Assembly: GCA_035946575.1 (NCBI GenBank)
Contig: DASYZG010000072.1
Location: forward strand, 1 to 64,000
Source: Gp13-AA77 sp035946575
Lineage (GTDB): Bacteria > Acidobacteriota > Terriglobia > UBA7540
Length of the DNA stretch: 64,000 nt
Reading direction: 5' to 3'
The translations under genes and the position numbers were made by a program. Each line of letters starts with the position of its first letter. The first letter of the stretch is position 1. The notes beneath the pieces were generated by a model. It was given only the letters and a program-made list of their open reading frames with translations. It had not been told where the DNA came from and searched no databases. Positions 32,790 to 42,127 of this stretch are shown piece by piece.

Positions 32790-35700
32790 ATGAGAGCCAG
32801 TAGGTTCCTGATCGCGGTGCTGTTCGCCGCCGTGGCGACGTGCGCCGCACAAACTCACCCGGTGTCGCTTTTGCAGTCGCCCACCGTGAGCAAGAGCGAG
32901 ATCGCATTCGCGTATGGCGGCGACGTCTGGATGGTGAGCAGGCAGGGCGGTGAGGCCCGGCGCCTGGTGACTGGCATGGACCGGCTTTCGAGACCGATCT
33001 TCTCGCCTGACGGGACTCTGATCGCTTACACCGGCGAGTACGACGGCAACACCGACGTCTACGTGGTCGCGGCGGGGGGCGGCGAGCCCCGGCGCCTGAC
33101 GTACCATCCCGGACCGGACAGAGCCGTGGGATGGACGCCCGACGGCAAGAGCATTCTGTTCGTATCCCATCGCGACAGCCCCAACGACTCCGACAAGCTT
33201 TTCACCGTGCCCGTCGACGGCGGGTTTCCGGCCGAGATTCCCCTCTCGATGGCCGAAGACGGATCGTACTCGCCGGACGGCTCCCACCTCGCCTACATGC
33301 CGGTCTTCCAGTGGGAGCCGGACTGGAAGCACTATCGCGGCGGCCAGACGACCCCCATCTGGATCGCCGATCTTTCGGATTCAAGCGTCGTGAAGATTCC
33401 TCGCGAGAATTCGAACGACAAGAATCCGATGTGGGTCGGCAAGACGGTCTACTTCCTCTCCGATCGCGATGGCCCGGTGACGCTGTTCGCATACGACACC
33501 GCCACGCAGAAAGTGACGCGGGTGGTCAAGAACGACGGCTTCGATATCAAGTCGGCGTCTGCGGGTCCGGGCGCGATTGTCTACGAGCAGTTTGGGACGA
33601 TCCACCTCTATGATCTCGGCAAACATGACGAGAAGCCGGTTGAGATTCGCGTGGCGGGCGACATGCCGCAGTTGCGTCCGCACTTTGTGAAGGTGTCCAC
33701 TGCAACACACAACGAAATTCTGAACGCGGGCATTTCGCCGAGCGGCGCGCGCGCTGTCTTTGAGGCTCACGGCGAGATCCTCACGGTGCCCGCCGAGAAG
33801 GGCGATATCCGCGATATCACCCGCACGACGGCGGTGGAGGAGCGCGATCCGGCCTGGTCGCCCGACGGTAAATCGATCGCGTACTTCTCCGACGAATCGG
33901 GCGACTACGCGCTCCACATTGCGCCGCAGAACGGCATCGGCGTCGTCCGCAAGATCGATCTTGGCAAGCCGCCGTCGTTCTTTTACACGCCGACGTGGTC
34001 GCCGGACAATAAAAAGATCGCTTATAGCGACAAGCGCCTTAATCTCTGGTACGTGGACCTCGATCATCCGTCGCCCGTCAAGGTTGATACCGATCGCTTC
34101 GACTCGCCGCTGCACGAGTTTGACGTGGTCTGGTCGCCGGACAGCAAGTGGCTGGCCTACACCAAGCAGTTGCAGAGCACCATGCGCGCCGCCTTCGTCT
34201 ACTCGCTGGACACGGGCAAGGCGACGCAGGTCACTGATGGCATGAGCGACGTGCTCTATCCGAACTTCGACAAGAACGGGAAATACCTTTACTTCACCGC
34301 CAGCACGGACATGGGTCTCACTACGGGCTGGCTCGACATGACCAGCGAAGCGCATCCCGTCACGCGCGCAGTCTACGTGGCGGTACTGAGGAAGGATCTT
34401 CCCTCGCCTATACCGCCCGAGAGCGATGACGAGAAGGCGGAAGGAAAGAGTCCCGGCGCGACCGGCGGCGATCAGACGTCTGGCTCGAGCGACGCGCAGA
34501 AGGGCGATCAGGCGAAAAATGAGGCGGCCAAGAAGCCGGAGCCGGTCAAGGTCTCCATCGACTTCGACGGCCTCAGCCAGCGCATTCTGTCGCTGCCCAT
34601 TCCGCCGCAGAATTACGTCGGCCTGACGGCCGGCAAGGAAGGTATTCTCTACCTGCAACAGGCGCAGCAAGTGCCGGTGCCGGGCGAAGGCGGCGGACCT
34701 CCGCCGATTACCCTGCAGCGCTTCGATCTCAAAACGCGCAAGACCGACAAGATCGTCGACGGCATTTCCGCTTTTGCGCTTTCGTTCGACGGCGAGAAGA
34801 TGCTCTACCAGCAGCAGAAGAAGTGGTTCATCGCCGAAGCCGACAAGGCTCCCACGCCCGCCAAGGGTCAGCTCAAGACCGACGACATGGAGGTCTACGT
34901 CGACCCGCGCGCCGAGTGGAAGCAAATGTACACCGAGGTATGGCGGATCGAGCGCGACTTTTTTTACGACCCGCACTACCACGGTTTGAATCTGGAGGAA
35001 GCCCAAAAGACCTTCGCTCCGTTCCTGAACGACGTGACCAGCCGTGACGACCTGAATTATCTATTCACCGAGATGCTAAGCTACATGTCCGTGGGACACA
35101 TGTTCGTCCGCGGCGGCGAGCAGCCGGACGCGCCTCACGTGCAGGTGGGACTGCTCGGCGCCGATTACAAAATCCAGAACGGACGTTATCAGTTCGAGAA
35201 GGTGTACGGCGGCGAAAATTGGAATCCGGAGTTGCACGCGCCCCTGACGCAACCGGGCGTCAATGTCAAAAACGGCGAGTATCTGCTGGCGGTGAACGGC
35301 CGCGGTCTGCACGCCACCGACAACCTCTATAGCTTCTTCCAGGAAACGGCAGGAAAGCAGACGGTGATCAAGATCGGACCGAATCCCGATGGCTCCGGCT
35401 CTCGCGACGTGACCGTGGTGCCGATTCCGAGCGAAGATCAGTTGCGCCACCTGGATTGGATTGAAGGCAACCGCCGCACAGTGGACCAGCTGAGCGCAGG
35501 CAAACTCGCCTACGTCTATCTGCCCGATACGGGCGAAGGCGGATTCACCAATTTTAATCGCTATTACTTCTCGCAAGTAGGACGCGAAGGGGCGGTGATC
35601 GATGAGCGCTACAATCACGGCGGCCAACTCGCGGACTACATCATCGACTATTTGCGCCGGCCGGTGATGAGCATGGTGGAGACGCGCGAGGGCGAGCCCT

Positions 35701-36122
35701 ATGCGGAACCCGTGGAGTCGATCTACGGGCCGAAGGTGATGATCATCAATCAATTCGCGGGATCGGGCGGCGACGCCATGCCCTGGTACTTCCGTAAGGC
35801 CGGCATCGGACCGCTGATCGGGCACCAGACCTGGGGCGGGCTGGTGGGCATCGGCGGCTATCCGGTGCTGATGGACGGCGGCCGCGTCACGGCGCCGCGC
35901 TGGGCGATCTATGGATTGAAAGGCGAGTGGGAAGTGGAGAATCACGGCATCGCGCCGGATATCCCCGTGGAGATGGATCCGAAGCTCGTCCGCGAAGGCC
36001 ACGATCCGCAGCTTGAAAAGGCCGTCGACGTTGAGCTGGATCTTCTCAAGAAGAATCCGCCCAAGACTTATCCCCTTCCGGCCTATCCCGATTATCATCC
36101 CAAGCTGCCGACGACGGAGTAG
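32790..36122 (+). CDS. Tricorn-like S41 protease, exported
   Basis: A 1110-residue Tricorn protease homologue. A signal peptide (R-F-L-I-A-V-L-F-A-A-V-A-T-C-A-A) is followed by TolB-like and Tricorn beta-propeller repeats (W-S-P-D-G-K-S-I-A-Y type motifs to about residue 500), a Lys/Asp-rich linker at about 545-590, the core domain, a PDZ domain and the S41 domain. By comparison with Tricorn, the charge-relay His is His770 in M-S-V-G-H-M-F and the nucleophile Ser992 in A-G-S-G-G-D-A-M-P-W-Y-F. It probably cuts peptides in the periplasm. The start has gaaggggg nine bases upstream. It ends the long plus-strand run and is convergent with the ADOP permease. Confidence 0.92.
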   Translation: MRASRFLIAVLFAAVATCAAQTHPVSLLQSPTVSKSEIAFAYGGDVWMVSRQGGEARRLVTGMDRLSRPIFSPDGTLIAYTGEYDGNTDVYVVAAGGGEPRRLTYHPGPDRAVGWTPDGKSILFVSHRDSPNDSDKLFTVPVDGGFPAEIPLSMAEDGSYSPDGSHLAYMPVFQWEPDWKHYRGGQTTPIWIADLSDSSVVKIPRENSNDKNPMWVGKTVYFLSDRDGPVTLFAYDTATQKVTRVVKNDGFDIKSASAGPGAIVYEQFGTIHLYDLGKHDEKPVEIRVAGDMPQLRPHFVKVSTATHNEILNAGISPSGARAVFEAHGEILTVPAEKGDIRDITRTTAVEERDPAWSPDGKSIAYFSDESGDYALHIAPQNGIGVVRKIDLGKPPSFFYTPTWSPDNKKIAYSDKRLNLWYVDLDHPSPVKVDTDRFDSPLHEFDVVWSPDSKWLAYTKQLQSTMRAAFVYSLDTGKATQVTDGMSDVLYPNFDKNGKYLYFTASTDMGLTTGWLDMTSEAHPVTRAVYVAVLRKDLPSPIPPESDDEKAEGKSPGATGGDQTSGSSDAQKGDQAKNEAAKKPEPVKVSIDFDGLSQRILSLPIPPQNYVGLTAGKEGILYLQQAQQVPVPGEGGGPPPITLQRFDLKTRKTDKIVDGISAFALSFDGEKMLYQQQKKWFIAEADKAPTPAKGQLKTDDMEVYVDPRAEWKQMYTEVWRIERDFFYDPHYHGLNLEEAQKTFAPFLNDVTSRDDLNYLFTEMLSYMSVGHMFVRGGEQPDAPHVQVGLLGADYKIQNGRYQFEKVYGGENWNPELHAPLTQPGVNVKNGEYLLAVNGRGLHATDNLYSFFQETAGKQTVIKIGPNPDGSGSRDVTVVPIPSEDQLRHLDWIEGNRRTVDQLSAGKLAYVYLPDTGEGGFTNFNRYYFSQVGREGAVIDERYNHGGQLADYIIDYLRRPVMSMVETREGEPYAEPVESIYGPKVMIINQFAGSGGDAMPWYFRKAGIGPLIGHQTWGGLVGIGGYPVLMDGGRVTAPRWAIYGLKGEWEVENHGIAPDIPVEMDPKLVREGHDPQLEKAVDVELDLLKKNPPKTYPLPAYPDYHPKLPTTE

Positions 36123-36187
36123 CGGTGATCTCTGGTGGAGCACTGTACGGGCGATGTCCCCATCGCTGCGCGAGGGTACACGGCGAC

Positions 36188-37693
36188 TCACTCGGTTCGC
36201 AATGCTCGCATGGGATCGACCGAGGCTGCGCGGCGAGCGGGAACAAATGCCGCAATCAGCGCGCAGGCGCCCAGGATGGCGGCGGCCAGCGACAAGATCG
36301 CCGGATTATGGCTCTTGACGCCGTAGAGCTGGTTGGAAATGAGGCGTCCGCCCGCCAGCGCCGCCGGCATTCCGATTGTCAGGCCGAAGCAAAGCTGCAG
36401 TAAGGCCCCGCGCAGCACCAGCCTGAGAACGTTGCTGCGATTGGCCCCCAAGGCCATGCGAATACCAATCTCGCTGGTGCGTTGCGCCACCGCATATGCG
36501 GTAACGCCGTAGAGCCCGACGCAAGCCAGCACCAAAGCGAGAAATCCGAAGAGCTGCGTGAGACGCGCGATCAGGCGGTCCTGGTTGAAATTCCGTGCCA
36601 GTTGCTCCTTGAGGGTGATCACGTCGAACACGTCGAGATTCGGATCGACGTCTGCCAGGGTATTGCGTACCCCGGCTTCAAGATTCTGCGGCTTGCCCGC
36701 GACCCGAAGTTCGATGTCGCCGATATAGTGAGACCCTAACATGAAGGCCAGCTTCGGATCCTTCGCCATTTGGAGAAAGGGCAGGAAACACGTAGGATAG
36801 GCGGGCTCCCGCGCGTCCTGGTACTTCGCGTCCTGAACAATGCCCACGATCTCGAAGTCTCCGGCGTTGCGGGCATCTCCAAATCCGAAATGCTTGCCCA
36901 GCGGGTCTTCCTTCGGGAAGTACTTGCGCACAAAAGCCTGGTTCACAACGGCAACCTGCGGCGAGGTCGGAGTGTCCTCGTCGCCGATCGAGCGGCCTCG
37001 CAACATGTGCGTGCCGATCGTTTCGAAATAGTGCGGACCGACGCGGTCAAAGGACGAGCCGATCTGCTCATCGGGCGAATGTCCTTCGATGTGAATGTTC
37101 AGGCTCCAGTTGTCGCCCCGCATAGGACTGTAGAGGGAATAGCTGGCGCTGACCACGCCGGGGATCTGCTGAAGGTTTTGCTCGATCTGCCGATAGAGGC
37201 CGTACAGCTTTTCCGTCTTGTATCCGTTGAGATTGGCATTCAGGCGCACGATCACCCTGCCTTCAGGCTCGAAGCCGAACTTCTGATTCTCCAGGTTTCG
37301 AAGCGATTCGCTGAGCAGTCCGGCGCCGATCAGCAGGACGGCCGAAAGGGCCACCTGCAGCACGACCAGGGATCTTCGCGCGAGCGATCCGCGGTCCTGC
37401 GTGGAGCGGCCCGCGCCGCGCATCGCCTCCATGGGATCGGAATGAGACGTGATCCAGGCGGGCACTACTCCGAACACTACACCCGTGACAAGCGACAGCA
37501 GGAATGCAAAGCCCAGCACGGGCAGGGAAGGAGTGGCGCTGATGGGAACGAAATGCGAGCCACGGAACGCCAGCAACAGGATGGTTCTCGTGCCGGCGAA
37601 AGCGACGGCCAAGCCGGCCAGACCGCCGAGGACCGCCAGCAGGATGCTTTCGGTGAAAACCTGCCGCATGAGCTTGCGCCGGGAGAGCGCCAA
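36188..37693 (-). CDS. ADOP/MacB-type ABC permease, C-terminal part after a frameshift
   Basis: The 3' part of a broken permease gene; the 5' part is the entry at 37263-38711. It carries the C-terminal half of the first FtsX module, the junction motif and the second FtsX module, with the end V-P-A-R-R-A-A-S-V-D-P-M-R-A-L-R-T-E typical of ADOP permeases. The T-E-I-G-I-R-M-A-L-G-A and Q-R-T-S-E-I-G cytoplasmic helices are present. The apparent TTG start at 37693 is only where this frame opens. The coding potential in fact continues from the other frame at about 37685: skipping one C restores V-A-L-G-A-S-R-R-K-L-M-R-Q. Full length would be about 840 residues, normal for the family. Confidence 0.85.
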   Translation of the reverse strand: MALSRRKLMRQVFTESILLAVLGGLAGLAVAFAGTRTILLLAFRGSHFVPISATPSLPVLGFAFLLSLVTGVVFGVVPAWITSHSDPMEAMRGAGRSTQDRGSLARRSLVVLQVALSAVLLIGAGLLSESLRNLENQKFGFEPEGRVIVRLNANLNGYKTEKLYGLYRQIEQNLQQIPGVVSASYSLYSPMRGDNWSLNIHIEGHSPDEQIGSSFDRVGPHYFETIGTHMLRGRSIGDEDTPTSPQVAVVNQAFVRKYFPKEDPLGKHFGFGDARNAGDFEIVGIVQDAKYQDAREPAYPTCFLPFLQMAKDPKLAFMLGSHYIGDIELRVAGKPQNLEAGVRNTLADVDPNLDVFDVITLKEQLARNFNQDRLIARLTQLFGFLALVLACVGLYGVTAYAVAQRTSEIGIRMALGANRSNVLRLVLRGALLQLCFGLTIGMPAALAGGRLISNQLYGVKSHNPAILSLAAAILGACALIAAFVPARRAASVDPMRALRTE

Positions 37694-38711
37694 GAGCCAC
37701 GCGGATGGCCGTCTCGAATCGGGTCGCAGCGCCGCGCGCCAGTAGCAGGTTGGTGATGTTGGCGCAGGCGATCAGGAGCACGAGGCCTGAGATGGCCATA
37801 AGCAGGCGCAAACCCGCTCCGGCGTCCTGTTGCATGTTCTGAACGCCGCCGCCGGCAGGAACCACCACAACGTGCTGCTTTCCGAGTTGGGCTCGATCGC
37901 GCGCGGTGAGATCGGGCCGGGTGCTCAACCATTGCTGAAGTTGAACGGTTGCCTCGGACTGGACGGTCGCCGGTCGCTCACCTGGCCTTAGGCGGCCGAT
38001 GATGTAGAGCCAGTGCATGCCGGAATTGTTGAGGATGGCGTTCTGGCCGTCGTGCGCCACCTCGGTCGAAAGCGGCATCCAGAAATCTGGCGGATCGGGA
38101 CGTAACTGATCGCCGAAAAATCCGGGTGGCGCGATCCCGGCGACCGTGTAGGGCACCTGATCGATGTTGAAAGTGGTGCCGATCACCGCGGGATCGAGGC
38201 CGAAGTGTTGCTGCCAGGTGCGGTAACTCATCACCGCCACCGCCGTGGCGCCGGCCTTGTCATCGTCAGGAGTGATGGTCCTGCCCGCGAAGGCATTGAG
38301 GCCAAGGGTTGAAAAGTAGTTGCCGGAAACAAATTCTCCCACGAAGGGCTCGGCGGGACCGGATGCGCTGCCGCGCCGCACGTTCAGGTTTGTCACGGAG
38401 GCCTGGAATGCTGCCATCCGGCTGAACTCTGGCTCGTGATCGCGGAAGTGCTTGTAGAGGTCATAGGAGAAAATCGCCCACTCCGACTGGAGACCGCCAA
38501 TTACGCAGCAATTGCCGTTGTTCCCCAACCGGTAGATCTCACCTGGGTTTTGCACAGGCAGGCTCTTGAGCATGACGGCATCTACCAGCGTAAAGATGGC
38601 TGTGTTGGCGCCGATCCCTAATGCGAGTGTGACGACGCAGACGAGGGCAAATCCCGGGGACTGGCGCAAGCGGCGGAATCCATAACGGAGGTCTTGCATC
38701 AATGTGGACAT
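37263..38711 (-). CDS. ADOP/MacB-type ABC permease, N-terminal part, frameshifted
   Basis: Start of an acidobacterial ADOP permease. M-S-T-L-M-Q-D-L-R-Y-G-F-R-R-L-R-Q-S-P-G-F is the family's hallmark opening, followed by the first TM helix (A-L-V-C-V-V-T-L-A-L-G-I-G-A-N-T-A-I-F). A large periplasmic MacB-like domain and the second TM (L-L-I-A-C-A-N-I-T-N-L-L-L-A-R-G) come next. Protein-like sequence ends at about 37685 (R-V-A-L-G-A); what follows to the stop at 37263 is out-of-frame reading of the rest of the gene. One extra base near 37685 explains the break. It may be a pseudogene or a sequence or assembly error. No ATPase gene is adjacent, which is normal for ADOP genes. Confidence 0.85.
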   Translation of the reverse strand: MSTLMQDLRYGFRRLRQSPGFALVCVVTLALGIGANTAIFTLVDAVMLKSLPVQNPGEIYRLGNNGNCCVIGGLQSEWAIFSYDLYKHFRDHEPEFSRMAAFQASVTNLNVRRGSASGPAEPFVGEFVSGNYFSTLGLNAFAGRTITPDDDKAGATAVAVMSYRTWQQHFGLDPAVIGTTFNIDQVPYTVAGIAPPGFFGDQLRPDPPDFWMPLSTEVAHDGQNAILNNSGMHWLYIIGRLRPGERPATVQSEATVQLQQWLSTRPDLTARDRAQLGKQHVVVVPAGGGVQNMQQDAGAGLRLLMAISGLVLLIACANITNLLLARGAATRFETAIRVALGALPAQAHAAGFHRKHPAGGPRRSGRLGRRFRRHENHPVAGVPWLAFRSHQRHSFPARAGLCIPAVACHGCSVRSSARLDHVSFRSHGGDARRGPLHAGPRIARAKIPGRAAGGPFGRPADRRRTAQRIASKPGESEVRLRA

Positions 38712-38835
38712 TTATCCCTCGATACCTAACGCGTGGAATCGGCACGTCCAAGTAAGACTACGGAATGAGAGCACTCCGCGTACCTTAAGACGCGATGAGA
38801 GGTAAAGAGTTAGAACCGGGGCCCCGCGCAGGAGG

Positions 38836-38869
38836 GTCCAGATGCGAACGCCTCCGTTCGGGTTTGGAC
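38836..38869. promoter_or_regulatory. Palindromic element upstream of the ADOP permease
   Basis: gtcca (38836-38840) pairs with tggac (38865-38869), and inside it cgaacg (38845-38850) pairs with cgttcg (38855-38860) around a 4-base loop. It lies about 125 bp before the permease start. Similar gtccag...tggac palindromes precede ADOP genes elsewhere, to my recollection. It could be an operator or a transcribed hairpin. Confidence 0.45.
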
Positions 38870-38923
38870 ACAACCCGCGCGTCCGAGAAGTAACCTCTGT
38901 CAGACGCAGGCTTGCGCACGGCG

Positions 38924-39382
38924 TCAGCTTCTGAGCGCGTCGAGCACTTCGCGGATATGTCCATCGACGCGCACCCGCGGGAAGACGTGCGTGATCTTGC
39001 CGTCCGGCCCGATGATGTACGTCGTGCGCGCGATGCCCATCGACTTCTTGCCGTACATGTTCTTTTCCTGCCACACGCCGTAGGCTTCGAGCGTCCCGTG
39101 CCCGGGATCGGAGAGCAGCGGGAAGTTCAGTTTGTACTTGTCGCGGAATTTCTGCATCGCCTCCAGCGGGTCGGCGCTGCAGCCGGCCACCTGCGCGTTT
39201 GCCTTGTCCAGTTCTTTTTTGGCGTCACGGAACTGGTTCGCCTCGCTCGTTCAACCGGGAGTGTCGGCCTTGGGGAAGAAATAGAGCACCAAACTGCGCC
39301 CGGCGAAATCTTTCAGCGAGGTCTTCTTGTTAGAATCGGAGAGCAGCGAGAAATCCGGAGCCTTTTCGCCAACATTCAACAT
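38924..39382 (-). CDS. Bcp-type peroxiredoxin with TGA (probable selenocysteine) at the peroxidatic position
   Basis: Read through one TGA, this frame gives a normal 152-residue thioredoxin-dependent thiol peroxidase (Bcp/PrxQ). It runs from M-L-N-V-G-E-K-A-P-D-F-S-L-L-S-D through L-V-L-Y-F-F-P-K-A-D-T-P-G, then TGA, then T-S-E-A-N-Q-F-R-D, and on to Y-G-V-W-Q-E-K-N-M-Y-G-K-K and T-Y-I-I-G-P-D-G-K. The TGA (39251-39253) is codon 44, the position of the catalytic Cys in T-P-G-C-T. The ATG has aggag seven bases upstream. A hairpin begins 15 bases after the TGA. The second Cys found in E. coli Bcp five residues on is Asn here; a Cys in V-A-G-C-S-A-D could be the resolving residue. The start lies four bases after the vapC stop. 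A nonsense mutation is the alternative, but exact replacement of the catalytic codon makes selenocysteine likelier. Confidence 0.82.
39208..39236 (-). promoter_or_regulatory. Candidate bacterial SECIS hairpin
   Basis: On the minus strand ccagttc (39236-39230) pairs perfectly with gaactgg (39214-39208) around a 15-base loop that begins cgtg. The stem starts 15 bases after the in-frame TGA, a distance compatible with bacterial SECIS elements, which bind SelB. An alternative smaller stem ggcg/cgcc starts at base 9. Which fold forms cannot be decided by eye. Confidence 0.5.
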
Positions 39383-39386
39383 GAGT

Positions 39387-39836
39387 TCACTCCTCTCCCG
39401 GAAGTGGCCGAAGGAAAGGATTCAGAAAGTGGACTCCTTCCAGCCGGGTGCCATGCGAAAAGTCTTCGCTTAAGATCGTTGGAACTCGGTAAGCCTTTGC
39501 AGTAGCCCAGAGCTGGGCGTCATAGTAGGCCAACTGGTGTTCAGCGGTGGCGCGCGCCGATTCCAAGATGATCTCGGGCGTTAGAATCACCACATTCCAC
39601 GAACGGACATACTCGTGCAAATGCTGTCGGCCCTCCTCCAGCGATACAGGCGCCGGAATCTTACGCGTTACGGTCCTGAAGAACTCGCCTAGAACTTGGG
39701 TGCTCAGCACGCCGGAATTGAGTCTCACGAGACGGTCGAGCACATCGAGGGCCCTCCGCTGCTTTATGTGCTCGGATCGATCGTAGGCATAGACCAGCAC
39801 ATTGGTATCAACAAGAAAGCGATCACCGCTCGTCAT
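39387..39836 (-). CDS. PIN-domain ribonuclease toxin, VapC-like
   Basis: A 149-residue PIN-domain protein. The metal-binding acidic residues are visible in F-L-V-D-T-N-V-L-V-Y-A (first Asp), V-L-G-E-F-F (Glu), and L-A-Y-Y-D-A-Q-L-W-A-T-A (Asp), with a further acid in I-L-S-E-D-F. VapC toxins cut tRNA or rRNA when released from their antitoxin. The start overlaps the antitoxin gene by 14 bases, the usual coupling. The end encodes P-G-E-E, whose codons supply the ribosome binding site of the downstream peroxiredoxin. Confidence 0.88.
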   Translation of the reverse strand: MTSGDRFLVDTNVLVYAYDRSEHIKQRRALDVLDRLVRLNSGVLSTQVLGEFFRTVTRKIPAPVSLEEGRQHLHEYVRSWNVVILTPEIILESARATAEHQLAYYDAQLWATAKAYRVPTILSEDFSHGTRLEGVHFLNPFLRPLPGEE

Positions 39837-40074
39837 ACAAATCTTCTCGCTTCCAGGTGCGACCGCCGGGAACAGGTCCCTTCTGAATCAGAGACTCGAT
39901 AAAAGCCTTCTCGCGCTCCCACGCCGCACGATCCAAAGGCGGCTCGTCGAGCACGCGCTTGATCCCCTCTCGGATCAAGTCACTCTCAGAGCGGCGCTGG
40001 CGACGCGACAAAGCCCGCAAGCGTCGATCCTGATCCACGTCCAGGTAGATCTGTTTTCGTTTCATGCGCGCCAT
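39823..40074 (-). CDS. Ribbon-helix-helix antitoxin, VapB-like
   Basis: An 83-residue antitoxin. The N-terminal part (K-R-K-Q-I-Y-L-D-V-D-Q-D-R-R-L-R-A-L-S-R-R-Q, then S-E-S-D-L-I-R-E-G-I-K-R-V-L) is a ribbon-helix-helix DNA-binding domain. The acidic C-terminal tail (W-E-R-E-K-A-F-I-E-S-L-I...E-D-L-Y-D-E-R) would wrap the PIN toxin. The protein should repress its own promoter; a pair of 7-bp direct repeats overlapping a -10 hexamer lies just upstream (40087-40105). Confidence 0.85.
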   Translation of the reverse strand: MARMKRKQIYLDVDQDRRLRALSRRQRRSESDLIREGIKRVLDEPPLDRAAWEREKAFIESLIQKGPVPGGRTWKREDLYDER

Positions 40075-40086
40075 AGCTTACGCCCC

Positions 40087-40105
40087 ATACATCACATTAT
40101 ACATC
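40087..40105 (-). promoter_or_regulatory. vapBC -10 hexamer within direct-repeat operator
   Basis: On the plus strand atacatc occurs at 40087-40093 and again at 40099-40105, a 12-base spacing that suits a ribbon-helix-helix repressor. The minus-strand hexamer TATAAT (40101-40096) lies between and within them. A convincing -35 box was not seen. Autoregulation by the antitoxin is inferred. Confidence 0.5.
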
Positions 40106-40114
40106 GCACGCCTG

Positions 40115-41593
<1,479 letters not shown>

Positions 41594-41637
41594 TCCGAAT
41601 TCCCCAGCGCCGCAATGCGCAATCCGCAGCGAATTTC

Positions 41638-41643
41638 ATTATA
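41638..41643 (-). promoter_or_regulatory. Possible -10 box of gatB
   Basis: A perfect TATAAT on the minus strand lies 45 bases before the gatB start. No good -35 hexamer sits 16-18 bases further up; that stretch is a gtcactcgtcacgc-type repeat. The call rests on the -10 alone. Confidence 0.35.
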
Positions 41644-41810
41644 ACGAGTGACGCGTGACGAGTGACGAGAGCGAACGAGGGAGCGACCGTTGCGCAACGC
41701 TACGGCGACTTCGAACTTCAGGAAGTGAACCTTCTTGCCATCAAGCCCTCAACCTATGTAAAGGTACGCTGAACCCACCGCCGGCTGGCTTTTGCCCACC
41801 AAAATCGCGT

Positions 41811-42080
41811 TTCTAAATGACTTAGCGAAGCGAAGCCGCGCAGCCTTGGCTTTCGGTGGGTTCGCTTCCTGCGAAAATCACGTCGGGAGGGGGCTGCTGC
41901 GTCTGATGATAACTCGCCTTCGCTTGCTCCGAACGTACTTCCCATATGAGCTGCAGGGCCTTGATCCATCGCGTGCTGCACATACGGTCTTCGCATGCTT
42001 CGAGTGTGCCATACAAATTTGGGACAATGGAGAAAAGTGAGAAAAGTGAGAAAATTGAGAAACTTTATTTTGCCTGTATT
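41811..42080 (-). mobile_element. Gene-less short copy (miniature derivative) of the 58.6-60.6 kb cassette
   Basis: Three blocks match the ends of the larger cassette, in the same order and relative orientation. 41811-41827 matches 60581-60597 reversed at 16 of 17 bases. 41846-41868 is identical over 23 bases to the reverse complement of 60539-60561. 42029-42048 is identical over 20 bases to the reverse complement of 58637-58656, followed in both by a ctttatttt stretch. Only about 160 bp lie between the blocks here, against nearly 1.9 kb in the large copy. No gene is recognised inside; outer borders are approximate. Confidence 0.6.
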
Positions 42081-42127
42081 TTCAATGATTTGCCTACGGA
42101 ACCAGCGCCGCGGCGCTTTGCCGCCGT

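Noticed and set aside
33381..35006. A 541-codon frame antisense to the Tricorn-like protease
   Set aside because: Shadow of the conserved propeller repeats on the other strand.
37680..37690. Programmed ribosomal frameshift in the ADOP gene
   Set aside because: No slippery heptamer, internal Shine-Dalgarno or downstream hairpin is evident, and the family is not known for frameshifting; mutation or sequence error is simpler.
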